In this document: positions 26,501 to 31,397 of the stretch, one piece after another | How the letters are laid out: the number at the start of each line of letters is the position of its first letter | How positions within the stretch are numbered: position 1 is the first letter of the stretch | Virus record (IMG/VR): IMGVR_UViG_3300000929_000042 | Location: 1-37,768 of that record | DNA: 37,768 nt | Reading direction: 5' to 3' (one strand) | From: a virus | Translations under genes and position numbers: made by a program | The notes under the pieces: generated by a model | Told to the model about the DNA's origin: nothing | What the model saw: the letters and a program-made list of their open reading frames with translations, nothing else | Databases searched by the model: none

Positions 26501-27290
26501 TATCGTTTTCAGCTACGTAAAATATTTCTGCTGGAGCATCAGGACCTAATACTAGTTCAATTATGCCTTGCTCAACACTTTGCGCACTAACACCTTCAGT
26601 AATTAAAAATTCTTCTTCTAATGTTCTTGCAGTTTTAAATGTAAGTGGTAACCCCGGAGTGTTAACCTCAAATACATATTTTACACCTCTATATAATTTT
26701 AGCACAGGATTGTTAGTAAGCCCGTCTGGTGTAAACATATATGAATAATCACCCAAAGCTTCTGCTAAGTTTACTGTATAGGTACTAGTAACTTCTTTGT
26801 CTTCACCTGGTATTACAACTGTTTGCGGACCGTTTGGTAACCAATAGTACTCACGAAAGTTTGTAAATTTATCCCAATCAATATGCGGTTGCCAAGTATA
26901 GAATTCTTGTTTGTTATTTTTACTATGATCAGTTGACACACCACCAAAGTTTGCAATTTGATTCATGTAGTCACGATAGTCAGCATAAAATTCTACATTA
27001 TCTAAGTTGTCTTTGATAATGCTTACTGGCTCTAACTGGTAATCTCTTCTTTCAGCAGTAACGTCATCTACATAGTTGTCGTCTTTTACAAATGCTTTAG
27101 CAGTTTTTCTACCAACAAATCCATTTATTTTTTCTGCAACACCTGGTTGTATTAATTGGTCTAGTGTTGATTGTAGAAACTTTTGGTTTTTATCAGTTCT
27201 AAAATACTTTGGAAGATGATATGAACTAGTACGTTTGTTATTATCACCTGCTGGCAATGGAAATTCGTTTTGATCTTTATCTTGTGCCAT
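11571..27290 (-). CDS. Giant baseplate/tail structural protein, 5,239 aa, gp7-like segment plus adhesion modules
   Basis: A single uninterrupted frame starts at an ATG sharing one base with the gp6 stop (TAATG). T4 has gp7 (1,032 aa) at this place. Residues 1-160 (YHLPKYFRTDKNQKF) and about 982-1042 (LYPLYEPTLYVDD, QGHDGS, ERRIFNNVK) look like blocks conserved in marine phage giants. Residues 1769-1837 (YQKRQYLENII, KFYQGMIQDKGTLNSLNKLF) resemble the KG-x-x-x-S-x-x-x-LF helix pair of T4 gp7. FG-GAP-like blades lie at about 2120, 2175-2197, 2932-2954, 3049-3071, 3104-3126 and 3206-3231, with carbohydrate-binding-like W/Y insertions between. GxGY repeats occur at 3639-3667 and 4002-4057, DG-x-x-x-x-F beta modules at about 4106-4660, an RGTAGT motif near 4930 and an IPT/TIG-like fold at 5009-5069. 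It probably forms the outer wedge and extends from it. The structural role is sure; gp7 equivalence is moderate. Confidence 0.82.
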   Translation of the reverse strand: MAQDKDQNEFPLPAGDNNKRTSSYHLPKYFRTDKNQKFLQSTLDQLIQPGVAEKINGFVGRKTAKAFVKDDNYVDDVTAERRDYQLEPVSIIKDNLDNVEFYADYRDYMNQIANFGGVSTDHSKNNKQEFYTWQPHIDWDKFTNFREYYWLPNGPQTVVIPGEDKEVTSTYTVNLAEALGDYSYMFTPDGLTNNPVLKLYRGVKYVFEVNTPGLPLTFKTARTLEEEFLITEGVSAQSVEQGIIELVLGPDAPAEIFYVAENDINVGGVIKVANASEATTIDVDAELIGKKSYTSRDGWTLTNGLKVRFEGEVQPAKYQNSEWYVEGVGDRIQLVSDIDVEVSFPVGIDLVVPFDGEEGFDRLPFGTATGYPRDKDYITINRASPDGNFWSRYNRWYHKEVIDLSASINESSTQIDETQRANRPIIEFNSGLKLYNFGTKSKQVIDVIDDYTTDAFSTIEGSLGYNIDSQQLSEGMRVMFLADTDPLVNGKIFEVKFIKFKGSGTQGQISLVVTDDSEPQPNENVLITKGTEYAGALFYYDGTQWNRAQEKTSVNQAPLFDLFDVNGYSFSDLVQYPATTFRGTRIFGYKEGTGTADSVLGFPLTYRSINNVGDIVFNFDYNSDNFEYQINDETYGLQSSTGYIRKFNSNNQYTTVGRYEKADSLSKQEVLLQYINDGTRLTYPINCYDQSALITDLKTTVFVNDKIQIEDTDYTLVDTADKIKSVSFITTLTADANIIIKTCTNTPKNENGHYEIAHNLERNPLNENVSGFTLGEVTEHVSTITENIPGYTGIFPGPGNLRDIANQSQYGRKFIKNSSPLNLSMFSLLDRESNVINAMRYSRKEYSKFKRLFLETAETLGYEGPVKQHVDIIIKEINKDKTNTMPFYFSDMIAHGPSVTTRITVEDVDSTFFALNTAFTLEKLNTRAVSVYLNEVQLVHNKDYTFNSEGYLNITASKQFNDIIEINEYETTNGTYIPATPTKLGLYPLYEPTLYVDDTYSTSPTMIQGHDGSIIKAYDDFRDNLIIELERRIFNNVKIKYDPTVLDINSYVTGNFRDNGFTREQIYSPMITDFVQWLTLVDEDYTTHKYFNRLDSFSFNYKNMRGPNNTSLPGWWRGAYNYMYDTDRPHTHPWEMLGFSIKPTWWETQYGPVPYTSENKILWEDIEKGIIRETGKTFIINKKYQRPGLSKYLPVDIDGNLLSPSNANLPINYDSTGIDSAFVFGDGAPVESAWRRSSDYPFAIFTSWMTNNPSLFLASGFDRSRQVRNILGQLVYSETGDHLTLDSIVFPNTPDDSQQILTSGVVNYVSDYMASNITASFKQYGKRIQSIKNMLGFKLGGFTDKSKFKLILDSRTPLNKGNVFIPEENYNIVLNTSSAIKLVNYSGVIIEKQPSGFVVRGYSSESPAFRYHKVQPTTKDVYVNVGGVSEPYTEWQAQQTYIEGKNVQYQSVFYKVLKTHTSAANFEIINFAKIPQIPISGGSDAYFRDNFDKRNVELLPYGTELKTIQDVVDFLLGYQSFLKSEGFNFEFYDGDNAVISDWKNSCREFMFWSTQNWAAGAIISLSPVADEINFSTEYSVVDNIFDNFFGYSLLKADGTKLDDNFTRISRSNPNNLQVQPKNTSDGVYAIRLPIVQKEHIVLIDNLSVFGDVIYQPSTGYRQERIKVLGYKTSDWDGSLNIPGFIYNEAKVKEWSQWNDYDIGALIKYKEFYYTSNAQISGAETFDDSNWTRLSSKPESSMTTNFEYKTNQFADFYSLDTDNFDVDQQQLAQHLIGYQKRQYLENIINDDVSQYKFYQGMIQDKGTLNSLNKLFDVLSSADKESLDFYEEWAIKQGQYGASEGFDELELELDEINYRAEPQPIYLSNDDTASTDLVYRIKDFEVFKKPDNYTPSVLPTVNTVPNFTKSPGFVHLDDVSLALGTYDSLLEQSFVSIPNNSYVWISTQKQSWNVLQHKPTQWKALSVKGNATAISTGTADANESTVTLTNFPNDIKAGDIIGLYDLIVTDKSTDDSTFPIAVQTTEPVEGFYKVLRVTLNQLVIETKEVIEDIISCNGTITKFTPVRVADFKEANKLSQKGVDKGTRIWIDEDENGNWRVLENTQPFNLLQKIPAEDTGVNNNFGQSLAVDGRNVTMALASPTADGNGKIFTYTRGGQNQNFQFTQLIEPADNISSGGISFGEGVAISADGKYIVAGAPDAGQVKSKFKGQYSKTSDYENTDIVKYGDSLWEAVVDIDGAKDEQPFGSFGSIVEVLQDNNITSGEILFNSLLAGNYPFTDVTDDTTGHILVRAPKDAYVATGAGDTVFMDWYLTTSANQDSPNTPRQPFDGTFATITEEFLERGLPIVKKVDAVLYIDSVSTVPGDTLQVDTVGASGYVNYTYSESGRATVYVTGSVGTWPVSGSLFLETGEFVGEFQRVAPVEETVDTSDVLGGYWWFDTDEQYTVDPTNSDEGRALAIYNVIPLGKADAGGAGGNVIDNKNEDQFAGETGQHSYIRTLSYQGTPGAYGVLDPIESDLFVMRAPKTLTDNIEIGDTIGVEVYRLPAYADNAVVDISTIGLNHIQTNKDHELVGLWDGYVDFELEEGDNFNRFEPKVGQFVRDRVTGATAKVEFYQRNSTSGTIFVSNVIGTWQLGSKYGEASDIEMLGNPNDPDLTYQVTRTLGDIKATSLGNDTYNIGKLCVFRLGGVVSPVPATVSRGDFDFHAASDIIDAEYLIYKDTQILGLPTNPNIPDQINFDWTEVYKIPADADGVANEYDNFGFFTVYERESISTFTSVGTFIFPETLTGLGIGSKIKMTKRNNLYKAFIGCRGNGTTANPGKIFFVNKGTDEEGIEYNWELAKDKRFKGEFAPERNYYVNDIVFLDGEFYTAKTNIQGNTTDPDDVDAQFNILDWNLSTNDNIRSVDFLGYVPNDTQYVPGNDSALQISSTDLIEFGQEFDVTDNGEVLAVVAKYANEPSRVIVYRNQNDNYQKAQEIIDPRYGDVEYKGNWVINTPYAVNDIVLWGESAEDVYNPSNTEVLREYICVTAHTSGTEVGPDINKWVEFDRTEFAKTVSISQDGKLIAIGAPNGDTDIAESGKIYVYKQTNGTFALSQTLVSTSPVRGEYFGGELDFDGSTLFASAFNASSDDVTNFDTFKNRLYPGDTTPGKQYLLDTDSEVITPTTFDNKFTTFKNEIANNGVVYVYEKVNDTLVFGQTLDYNVPDVQFFGRNITAQNNHIYMSLPRFNNADGKQGLVLDFNKDISTKVWKEHRTPALPVDVSKIKRVMLYDKEKNVIVTNLDYIAVSQGKIAGTADEEIRYKTFFDPSTYNIGTSTDVRINELTNWGENQVGQVWWDLTDAKFYDTTQGSLIYKTNNNNKVAPGGSIDIYEWVESVVPPEQWDKVSKLAEGERSGITGTSKYGNSAYVEKRIYDKISQKFNKLYYFWVKDKTNIPNIENRSMSVQTVASLIEDPNSSGYKFISFYDNGEMSLHNCKNLMNNKDIVLNIQYWTYSEPGSNIHNQYQILTEGLGTSVPYAEIENKWIDSLVGYDKQSRPVPDTKLSPRERYGILNKPRQGWFINKTEALKQLVERVNNVFRDNLIEEEKNLTRLQDTDPAPSQTLGEYDVTVDTDIDLQFIGVARATTASITPVVENGKIVRLLIDSPGRGYRVAPSYTIEGTGAGAEFKFTLDSLGKIETATVVQQGNNYNENTSITVRPFAALVTADSAINGKWALFNRNATTGTWIRVNSQAYDVTKFWNYTDWYATGYNSFTEIDHVITQSYELESLQSKFGEIIKILNIGGSGWLLLEKINDLDTTDYTVNYKTIGKQNGTIQLEQNLYNLENSRVGFDTQTFDTQFFDSQPVEEIRIIMQALKLDILTDDLQDEYNKLFFAGLRYVFAEQGYVDWAFKTSFVKATHNVGELTQRVTFKNDSLESYEDYIQEVKPYSTTIREYLSTYDNVERSSSVISDFDSPPRYDTTSQTIETNNVRLINNVLTGNNGDRFADYPERYWLENASYEIIDIEISDAGSGYVAAPKIEIEGTAKAEVSIGPGGKITSVKVLNAGSNYLTSPVITINGAKTDEGTDARLSAVLGKSKVRTMHTKIKFDRVSGTFFITQLNELETFDATGSRTEFTLKWPMDMRTNTVEVTVSGELVLNSDYDYVNTYDSDAKLTYGKINFVNPPANGLEVQVTYKKAVDLLDAQDRVNLFYNPTSGQIGNDISQLMIGVDYGGVEVKSFEFGSPPGWDTGDWYNGAWDIYDDLFEEELFQTDGSTLVFTLSKPLENGVKYNVYINGIRVDDEEYDGTSSVNNKNAFMETLLGDGIVDTLTIENENGYRNFLATQTDGQDNPPAQIIKIIKSTSDGARLIDSESYDTDISGGDLAYTTAKGIKAEEINIDGDGFVTETTSSGPEETIPGQVLDTLDITVFERPVGGSSLIQTTTHKGDGVTTTFNLRQRPYSFESVIIKINGVIPNTDIYKIDYTTSDVIFYVAPDLGDKIDMISMGVSGSNILDYDEFTTDGSTQEFLTNITYSENVHAYVTVNGEELPFQLLESDASYAVTNRCVIRFVQAPIADKLIQFAIFDNSVESFSKVSVEEIIADGSSVAYQLNKVPLQQEPVAYHTIVMVDNKVLNAGYSEQFTVAESQQEFKLKVWQVPIASVSGNEIEVYLNGRKLQFLQEWTYEGAGSFNPAINPDQQPGSTVILNRGVAVAGDELKVHIITSGEYQFGYYDSSNEWVDTAGGDSTPAVVYFDEAPTEDSKIRVYQFTNHDSQGIDRENYDIVQRTEMTVGSEGYNEYRLLTNGLLNIRSQAVSTDYVWVSLNGRWLTPTADYILLENKKTIKIITTIYKDDVLDIIHFSNPPVSIKYGWRQFKDILNKNIYKRLDKDGFYELAQDLNWYDRTITLVEKDNGNLPTPTTSRPGIVFVGQERIEYLRKEGNVLKQLRRGTAGTSIPQIHLGGTELVNQSLETSMPYKDEEQQVIAFAGNYVDLRKIYDSNTLTEAYESDPSITFDGIAYNFNNNTVFPLGGQVATVNGTGFRPTVQARMQNAEGTVIDLATTYVSETQFTFTTVGMPVGAYDLVIYNAVETVPILRPATSYVATKALRYVQVLLPFAPTPNPISATVWNETNQTGWYKAPYEDGGIPNEYWEAQDIEIFANGLRLRKNPLKIYDVTKGQFSPAGDVWLEAQYAVNKNVGAYVRLTEPPEPNTKLTIVRRIGKIWNEITDSTTGATKPLGSSETEVATFLRGKSIDLPR

Positions 27291-30200
27291 TAGTAACTGT
27301 ATCCTCCGTTACTTGAACTGCCCGAGCTACTAGAACTACTAGAGCTACTGTTACTACTGCTACTTGGTGTAGAAGTAGTTGTTGTTGCTCTTGTGCTTGT
27401 AATATCAGTAGCGTTGCTTACAACCGTTGTGCTTTGTACACCTACATTTGCTGTTACTGATTTAGACACAATAGAGCCTTCTGCTTTTAGTTTAGATGCT
27501 GTAATAGCATCGATAATATCAATGTTGTCAACTATTGCACCACTAATAAAAATTTCATCTGCTTCTGCTTTTATTTCGTGCAATGATCCGTATGCTTGAT
27601 CATCTTGCACAGGAACAATAACAAATGCTGATACATCTGGTGTTAGTTGCGACATTACATAATTTGATAATTCTGAGAAGTAAAATGTTTCTCCAAAGTC
27701 CCAATTGTCTAATGCAAAAAATTCATTAATTGCATTTATAACTCTTGCCTTTACGTCATTATCGTTAATAACTTTATCTGGATTTTTAACAATTTTAAAT
27801 TTAGCTTTCAAATCGTCTGGTGCCTCTGTTCCAAATAGTATCTTGTATTTAACTGGATGATAAATGATCTCATCTGTGAGTGATTTAATTTTGTTTAATT
27901 CTTGACCATAGTCTATATACAACTGATCTGAACTTTGTGGAAGTGGTTTAGTTACAGCACCTTGTGTTAACCAAAGTCTAAATTCATTATCATAGTTTCT
28001 TGTAAGCAAGTACATGTCAATAATATTACTTGCACTTGGATCAATTCTTGATTCACTGCCGGAAGCATGAATATATCTAAATTTAATATTGTCTCTTCCA
28101 AGTCTTGCTTTATAATCTGTAGTCAATATTAATTTTAATGCTGTTAAATCTAGTACTTCAAATATATCTTGATCTATATAATAGAAAATATCTCCATCAT
28201 TATAATTACTAAACGGTAATATTTCTGATTTAGTGTTTAACACTGTTATTGCTTGTGAAGAATTATTAAAATAATTAAAGTCTTCAACACCGTCATTAGT
28301 AATATACTTTTTAAATATGATATACTTTGATGTTGTATTAATAGTAGGTGATACAATTTCATCAAACAAGTCAGCATCATCTACAATACCATCTTCGTCA
28401 TCATCATAATAACTTACTTCTAATTTTTTACTATCAACATATCCTTCTGCATCTTTATATGCATCAACGATTTCCCATTTAAAGTCTTGTGTAAACGGAG
28501 TAGGATCTGCTGTAGTATCTTTAGGATTAATATTCAACACTGTAACTGTATCTTTTACAATTTTACCAGTTTTATTATTATAAATTTTATCATTTGAATC
28601 GTAATAGAATCTTATTTCATTATCACTTTCAAAAACATAACGCATTGATCTAAATGTTATTGTATATGTTTCGCCGTTATTTTCAAATAACATTAACCAA
28701 CTTGCATCTAATTGCTGGTTAGTAGTATCGCCTGTTTTACCAGTTGAAAACTCTGAACCTATTGACAGGTTGTTTTCTGTAACTAGTTTCCATTGAGCAT
28801 CAATTTGATCAAATCGTAAACCAAATACTTTGTATGCAAAAATTTGATCATATAGTTGTTGTTTAACACCTGTTGATAAATCATTTGCAAGTGGAGGTTT
28901 AACTTCTGCTAGTACAGCATTTGTTGGAACAACTTCGTTTAATATTACAGCGCCTTGGCCGTCTTCACGTTGTTCAAACCCTGTGCCGTTAATGCTAATT
29001 ATTTTAACCCATTTGTAGTAAGAGTCGCCAACAATTGATGTTGGACCGCTAACTAACTTTCCGTTTTTGTCAAAGTGGTCTGTACTAGTATCAGGATCGC
29101 TTGGATTAGTTTTTGCTACAAACCCAGGAGATACAAATTTAATAAGTGTACCTTCAGTAACTAATCGTAAAATTGAACTTGTAAAAGATCCTAATGTTGA
29201 CGGAACACTATCAATGTTACTAAAAAAGCCTGTTGTGTATTCTGTTTCTTTAGTTGTTTGTTGCCAATTAATATTTAGGTCTCTAGTAAGAATTCTTGGA
29301 AACTTATCAAAATAATAGTTTCTTACTTTTGTGTCTTGTAATATTGGAATAAGAGTATTTTCAACTGCACCTTCAACATCTGTTCTTGTTGTAAATGTAA
29401 ATGATTTTATTTTGTTTTGATACTCTTTATACACAACACCATCGTTACCATATAATGTTGTTTGACTGTACTTTCCAGTTGCATCAACTAAGTCAAAGTA
29501 TCTACTAATACCGCTTGACGTTCTATTAACGCTTTTTGTTTTAATAATTTGTTGGTTAATTGATAATGGAGCAACTTGATAATCTTCACCAGTAATCATT
29601 CTATTTTGAGTATAGTATGTTGACGGTGCTCTCGATTTAATGCTTTCTGTTGATTCACTAACTGAACTATTATCTACAGTATATTTTAAACTATAAACAA
29701 TAGTAATTTTTTCTTCTCTGCCCTTTTTAGACAAGTAAGGAATATTAACTGTAATATTTCTAAAGTCATTTGGTCTAACTGTAACTCTTTGATTTAGTCC
29801 TGTTCTAAAGTAAATTTTAAAATTACCTTTAGGCAAGTCGCCAAATGTTCCGTCACTAAATGTTAAACTAACTCTGTCATCAACTCTAGTTAATGCACTG
29901 TAAATTTTTCTATTATTCTTTTGTACAGAATTATAAATGATGTTGTTGCCTTCTAACGAATCAACTTTTGTCCATAATTCTTGTTCTGAACCTGTACTAT
30001 CAAGATCATATAACCATACATCTGTATTGTTAATGTTAGGTGTTTCAATTGCAACTGTTTGGTTGCTTGAAGGATTAGTAATTGAAAACGTTCCTTGGTC
30101 TAATATGCCTTGACGGAAGTGACTAAAAAATCCTGTATTGTTACTTGATGGACCTTTGCCATCATCTCTATATAAGAACGCAAAGTTGTTACCTGGAAAC

Positions 30201-30883
30201 GGTGCTTCTTCTAAAATTGTAGTTGTTAAATCTGTAGATACAACTTCAAACTTTGTTGCTCTACCATCGATAACTTTATTAAAGCTATATGTAGGAACAT
30301 TATCATTTATACTGTTAAATCTATATTGTTCTGTACTAATGCCAGATATATTTTCTTTTTTATTTGGTCTGCCGTATGTGCCGTTAACTGGTAATGCTGT
30401 ATTCATTACTTTTATAAACTGTTCGTACCAATTAGTATTAGCAGGATCATTCCATACAATAGTTTGATTCTCTAAGTTTGTGCCGTTACTATCAATAATT
30501 TCTTCAGAAGTTCTAATACTGTCTATTTTTAAAAGACCGTTTGCAACTTGATTACGTTTTGGATTATATGAAAGCAAACGTGCTAAACGGAGAACTGATT
30601 CTCTACGCTCTGCAAGTTCTAAGTAATTTTCTCTAGCATTTAGATCAATACGGAAGCTAATGTTTTGCCCAAGGAAGGCTATTAGATCTATTAACGCTAG
30701 ATATTCACTTGATTCAACATAGTCGTTGAAATCCTCGGGATAGTTCTCCCTTAGATATTGTATCATTGTTCTTCGTAAGTTATCAAAGTCGTAACTTTGA
30801 AAATCAGCATTACGGAAAGACTGGTAAACTCTCTTCCAATCTTGTGTCTGTAATAACCTATTTTGTCTATCTGTAGAGGACAT
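27290..30883 (-). CDS. 6: Baseplate wedge subunit gp6, 1,197 aa
   Basis: gp6 forms the inner ring of the T4 baseplate wedge by dimerising with neighbours and binding gp25, gp53 and gp7. The N-terminus (DWKRVYQSFRNADFQSYDFD then LRENYPEDFNDYVESSEYLA, ALIDLIAFLGQNISFRIDLN, RENYLELAERRESVLRLARL) is the typical gp6-type start of T4-like phages. A central IPYLSKKGREEKITIVYSLK region near 380 and a C-terminal domain near 1010-1130 (YDPVKYKILFGTE-like region and FFALDNWDFGETFYFSELSN) continue the fold. At 1,197 aa it is nearly twice T4 gp6 (660 aa). The last 35 residues are almost all Ser/Thr/Gly (positions 1163-1197), unlike the folded part. It lies between gp25 and the giant gene, the T4 order 25-6-7. 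The start ATG follows AAGGAAA, with a weak CTAAATA box upstream. Confidence 0.9.
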   Translation of the reverse strand: MSSTDRQNRLLQTQDWKRVYQSFRNADFQSYDFDNLRRTMIQYLRENYPEDFNDYVESSEYLALIDLIAFLGQNISFRIDLNARENYLELAERRESVLRLARLLSYNPKRNQVANGLLKIDSIRTSEEIIDSNGTNLENQTIVWNDPANTNWYEQFIKVMNTALPVNGTYGRPNKKENISGISTEQYRFNSINDNVPTYSFNKVIDGRATKFEVVSTDLTTTILEEAPFPGNNFAFLYRDDGKGPSSNNTGFFSHFRQGILDQGTFSITNPSSNQTVAIETPNINNTDVWLYDLDSTGSEQELWTKVDSLEGNNIIYNSVQKNNRKIYSALTRVDDRVSLTFSDGTFGDLPKGNFKIYFRTGLNQRVTVRPNDFRNITVNIPYLSKKGREEKITIVYSLKYTVDNSSVSESTESIKSRAPSTYYTQNRMITGEDYQVAPLSINQQIIKTKSVNRTSSGISRYFDLVDATGKYSQTTLYGNDGVVYKEYQNKIKSFTFTTRTDVEGAVENTLIPILQDTKVRNYYFDKFPRILTRDLNINWQQTTKETEYTTGFFSNIDSVPSTLGSFTSSILRLVTEGTLIKFVSPGFVAKTNPSDPDTSTDHFDKNGKLVSGPTSIVGDSYYKWVKIISINGTGFEQREDGQGAVILNEVVPTNAVLAEVKPPLANDLSTGVKQQLYDQIFAYKVFGLRFDQIDAQWKLVTENNLSIGSEFSTGKTGDTTNQQLDASWLMLFENNGETYTITFRSMRYVFESDNEIRFYYDSNDKIYNNKTGKIVKDTVTVLNINPKDTTADPTPFTQDFKWEIVDAYKDAEGYVDSKKLEVSYYDDDEDGIVDDADLFDEIVSPTINTTSKYIIFKKYITNDGVEDFNYFNNSSQAITVLNTKSEILPFSNYNDGDIFYYIDQDIFEVLDLTALKLILTTDYKARLGRDNIKFRYIHASGSESRIDPSASNIIDMYLLTRNYDNEFRLWLTQGAVTKPLPQSSDQLYIDYGQELNKIKSLTDEIIYHPVKYKILFGTEAPDDLKAKFKIVKNPDKVINDNDVKARVINAINEFFALDNWDFGETFYFSELSNYVMSQLTPDVSAFVIVPVQDDQAYGSLHEIKAEADEIFISGAIVDNIDIIDAITASKLKAEGSIVSKSVTANVGVQSTTVVSNATDITSTRATTTTSTPSSSSNSSSSSSSSSGSSSNGGYSY
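27311..27365 (-). repeat. Serine-codon low-complexity tract at the gp6 C-terminus
   Basis: The minus strand holds a near-repetitive run of AGT, AGC and TCT codons encoding about 18 serines with single Asn and Gly interruptions. It forms a flexible tail before the terminal NGGYSY. The mixed serine codons mean the run is kept at protein level rather than being a simple microsatellite. Confidence 0.8.
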
Positions 30884-30906
30884 TAGCGTTTCCTTGTTTA
30901 TACTAA

Positions 30907-30914
30907 TATTTAGC
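30907..30914 (-). promoter_or_regulatory. Weak late-type box GCTAAATA before gp6
   Basis: The minus strand reads GCTAAATA in the 52-base gap between gp25 and gp6, 24 bases before the gp6 ATG. It differs from the NATAAATA form at one base, but its place matches that of the stronger boxes, and the same CTAAATA variant precedes the tail-tube cap gene. Confidence 0.4.
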
Positions 30915-30935
30915 AGATATTAATAAGTGCGTATA

Positions 30936-31385
30936 TTATTGTAGGAAGCCGGCAGCCTCATCAAATTTGAATTGTAACTTCTCAACAATACTATATGTAA
31001 GGTACGCTAATTCACATTCAACAAGTATGCCTGTTTCATAAGAATCAACAGTTATTTGATTAACTTGTACTCGAGGATCATAATTTACAATTCTAGATAC
31101 ATTTTGTATGATTGCATTTTTAACATCCTCAGTTAATGGTTCAAAAATGATGTCCCATATAATAGTGCCAAATTCAGGATCTGACAATTTTTCGCCTTGT
31201 CTAATATGAAAGTGATTAATAATATCTTGTTTGATTAGAGCAATGTCGTATAATACATGAGAATTAGATTCAGAACTAACTGTGCTAAATCCTTTATATG
31301 TAGGTCCGCTGTCAGCAATCTGATCTAAATTTTTATTAGATTTAACTTTAATTTCTTTGTATAAACTTTTTTCTAAACTGCTCAT
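30936..31385 (-). CDS. 25: Baseplate wedge subunit gp25, 149 aa
   Basis: gp25 is the small wedge protein of contractile baseplates; it binds gp6 and gp53 and nucleates the sheath. The core (YDIALIKQDIINHFHIRQGE then FGTIIWDIIFEPLTEDVKNA) is the gp25-like fold shared with type VI secretion TssE, including the acidic residue in the IFEP turn. A C-terminal segment (RVQVNQITVDSYETGILVEC) completes the domain. Length is close to T4 gp25 (132 aa), with a short N-terminal extension of about 30 residues (KSLYKEIKVKSNKN). It sits between the gp5-like spike and gp6. The start ATG follows AAGG by about a dozen bases, and the gene begins 12 bases after the gp5 stop. Confidence 0.92.
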   Translation of the reverse strand: MSSLEKSLYKEIKVKSNKNLDQIADSGPTYKGFSTVSSESNSHVLYDIALIKQDIINHFHIRQGEKLSDPEFGTIIWDIIFEPLTEDVKNAIIQNVSRIVNYDPRVQVNQITVDSYETGILVECELAYLTYSIVEKLQFKFDEAAGFLQ

Positions 31386-31397
31386 ATCGTATTTACC

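Noticed and set aside
31390-31397. GGTAAATA on the - strand before gp25
   Set aside because: It ends only 5 bases before the ATG, leaving no room for a transcript start and ribosome binding site; its AAGG part may act as the ribosome binding site.
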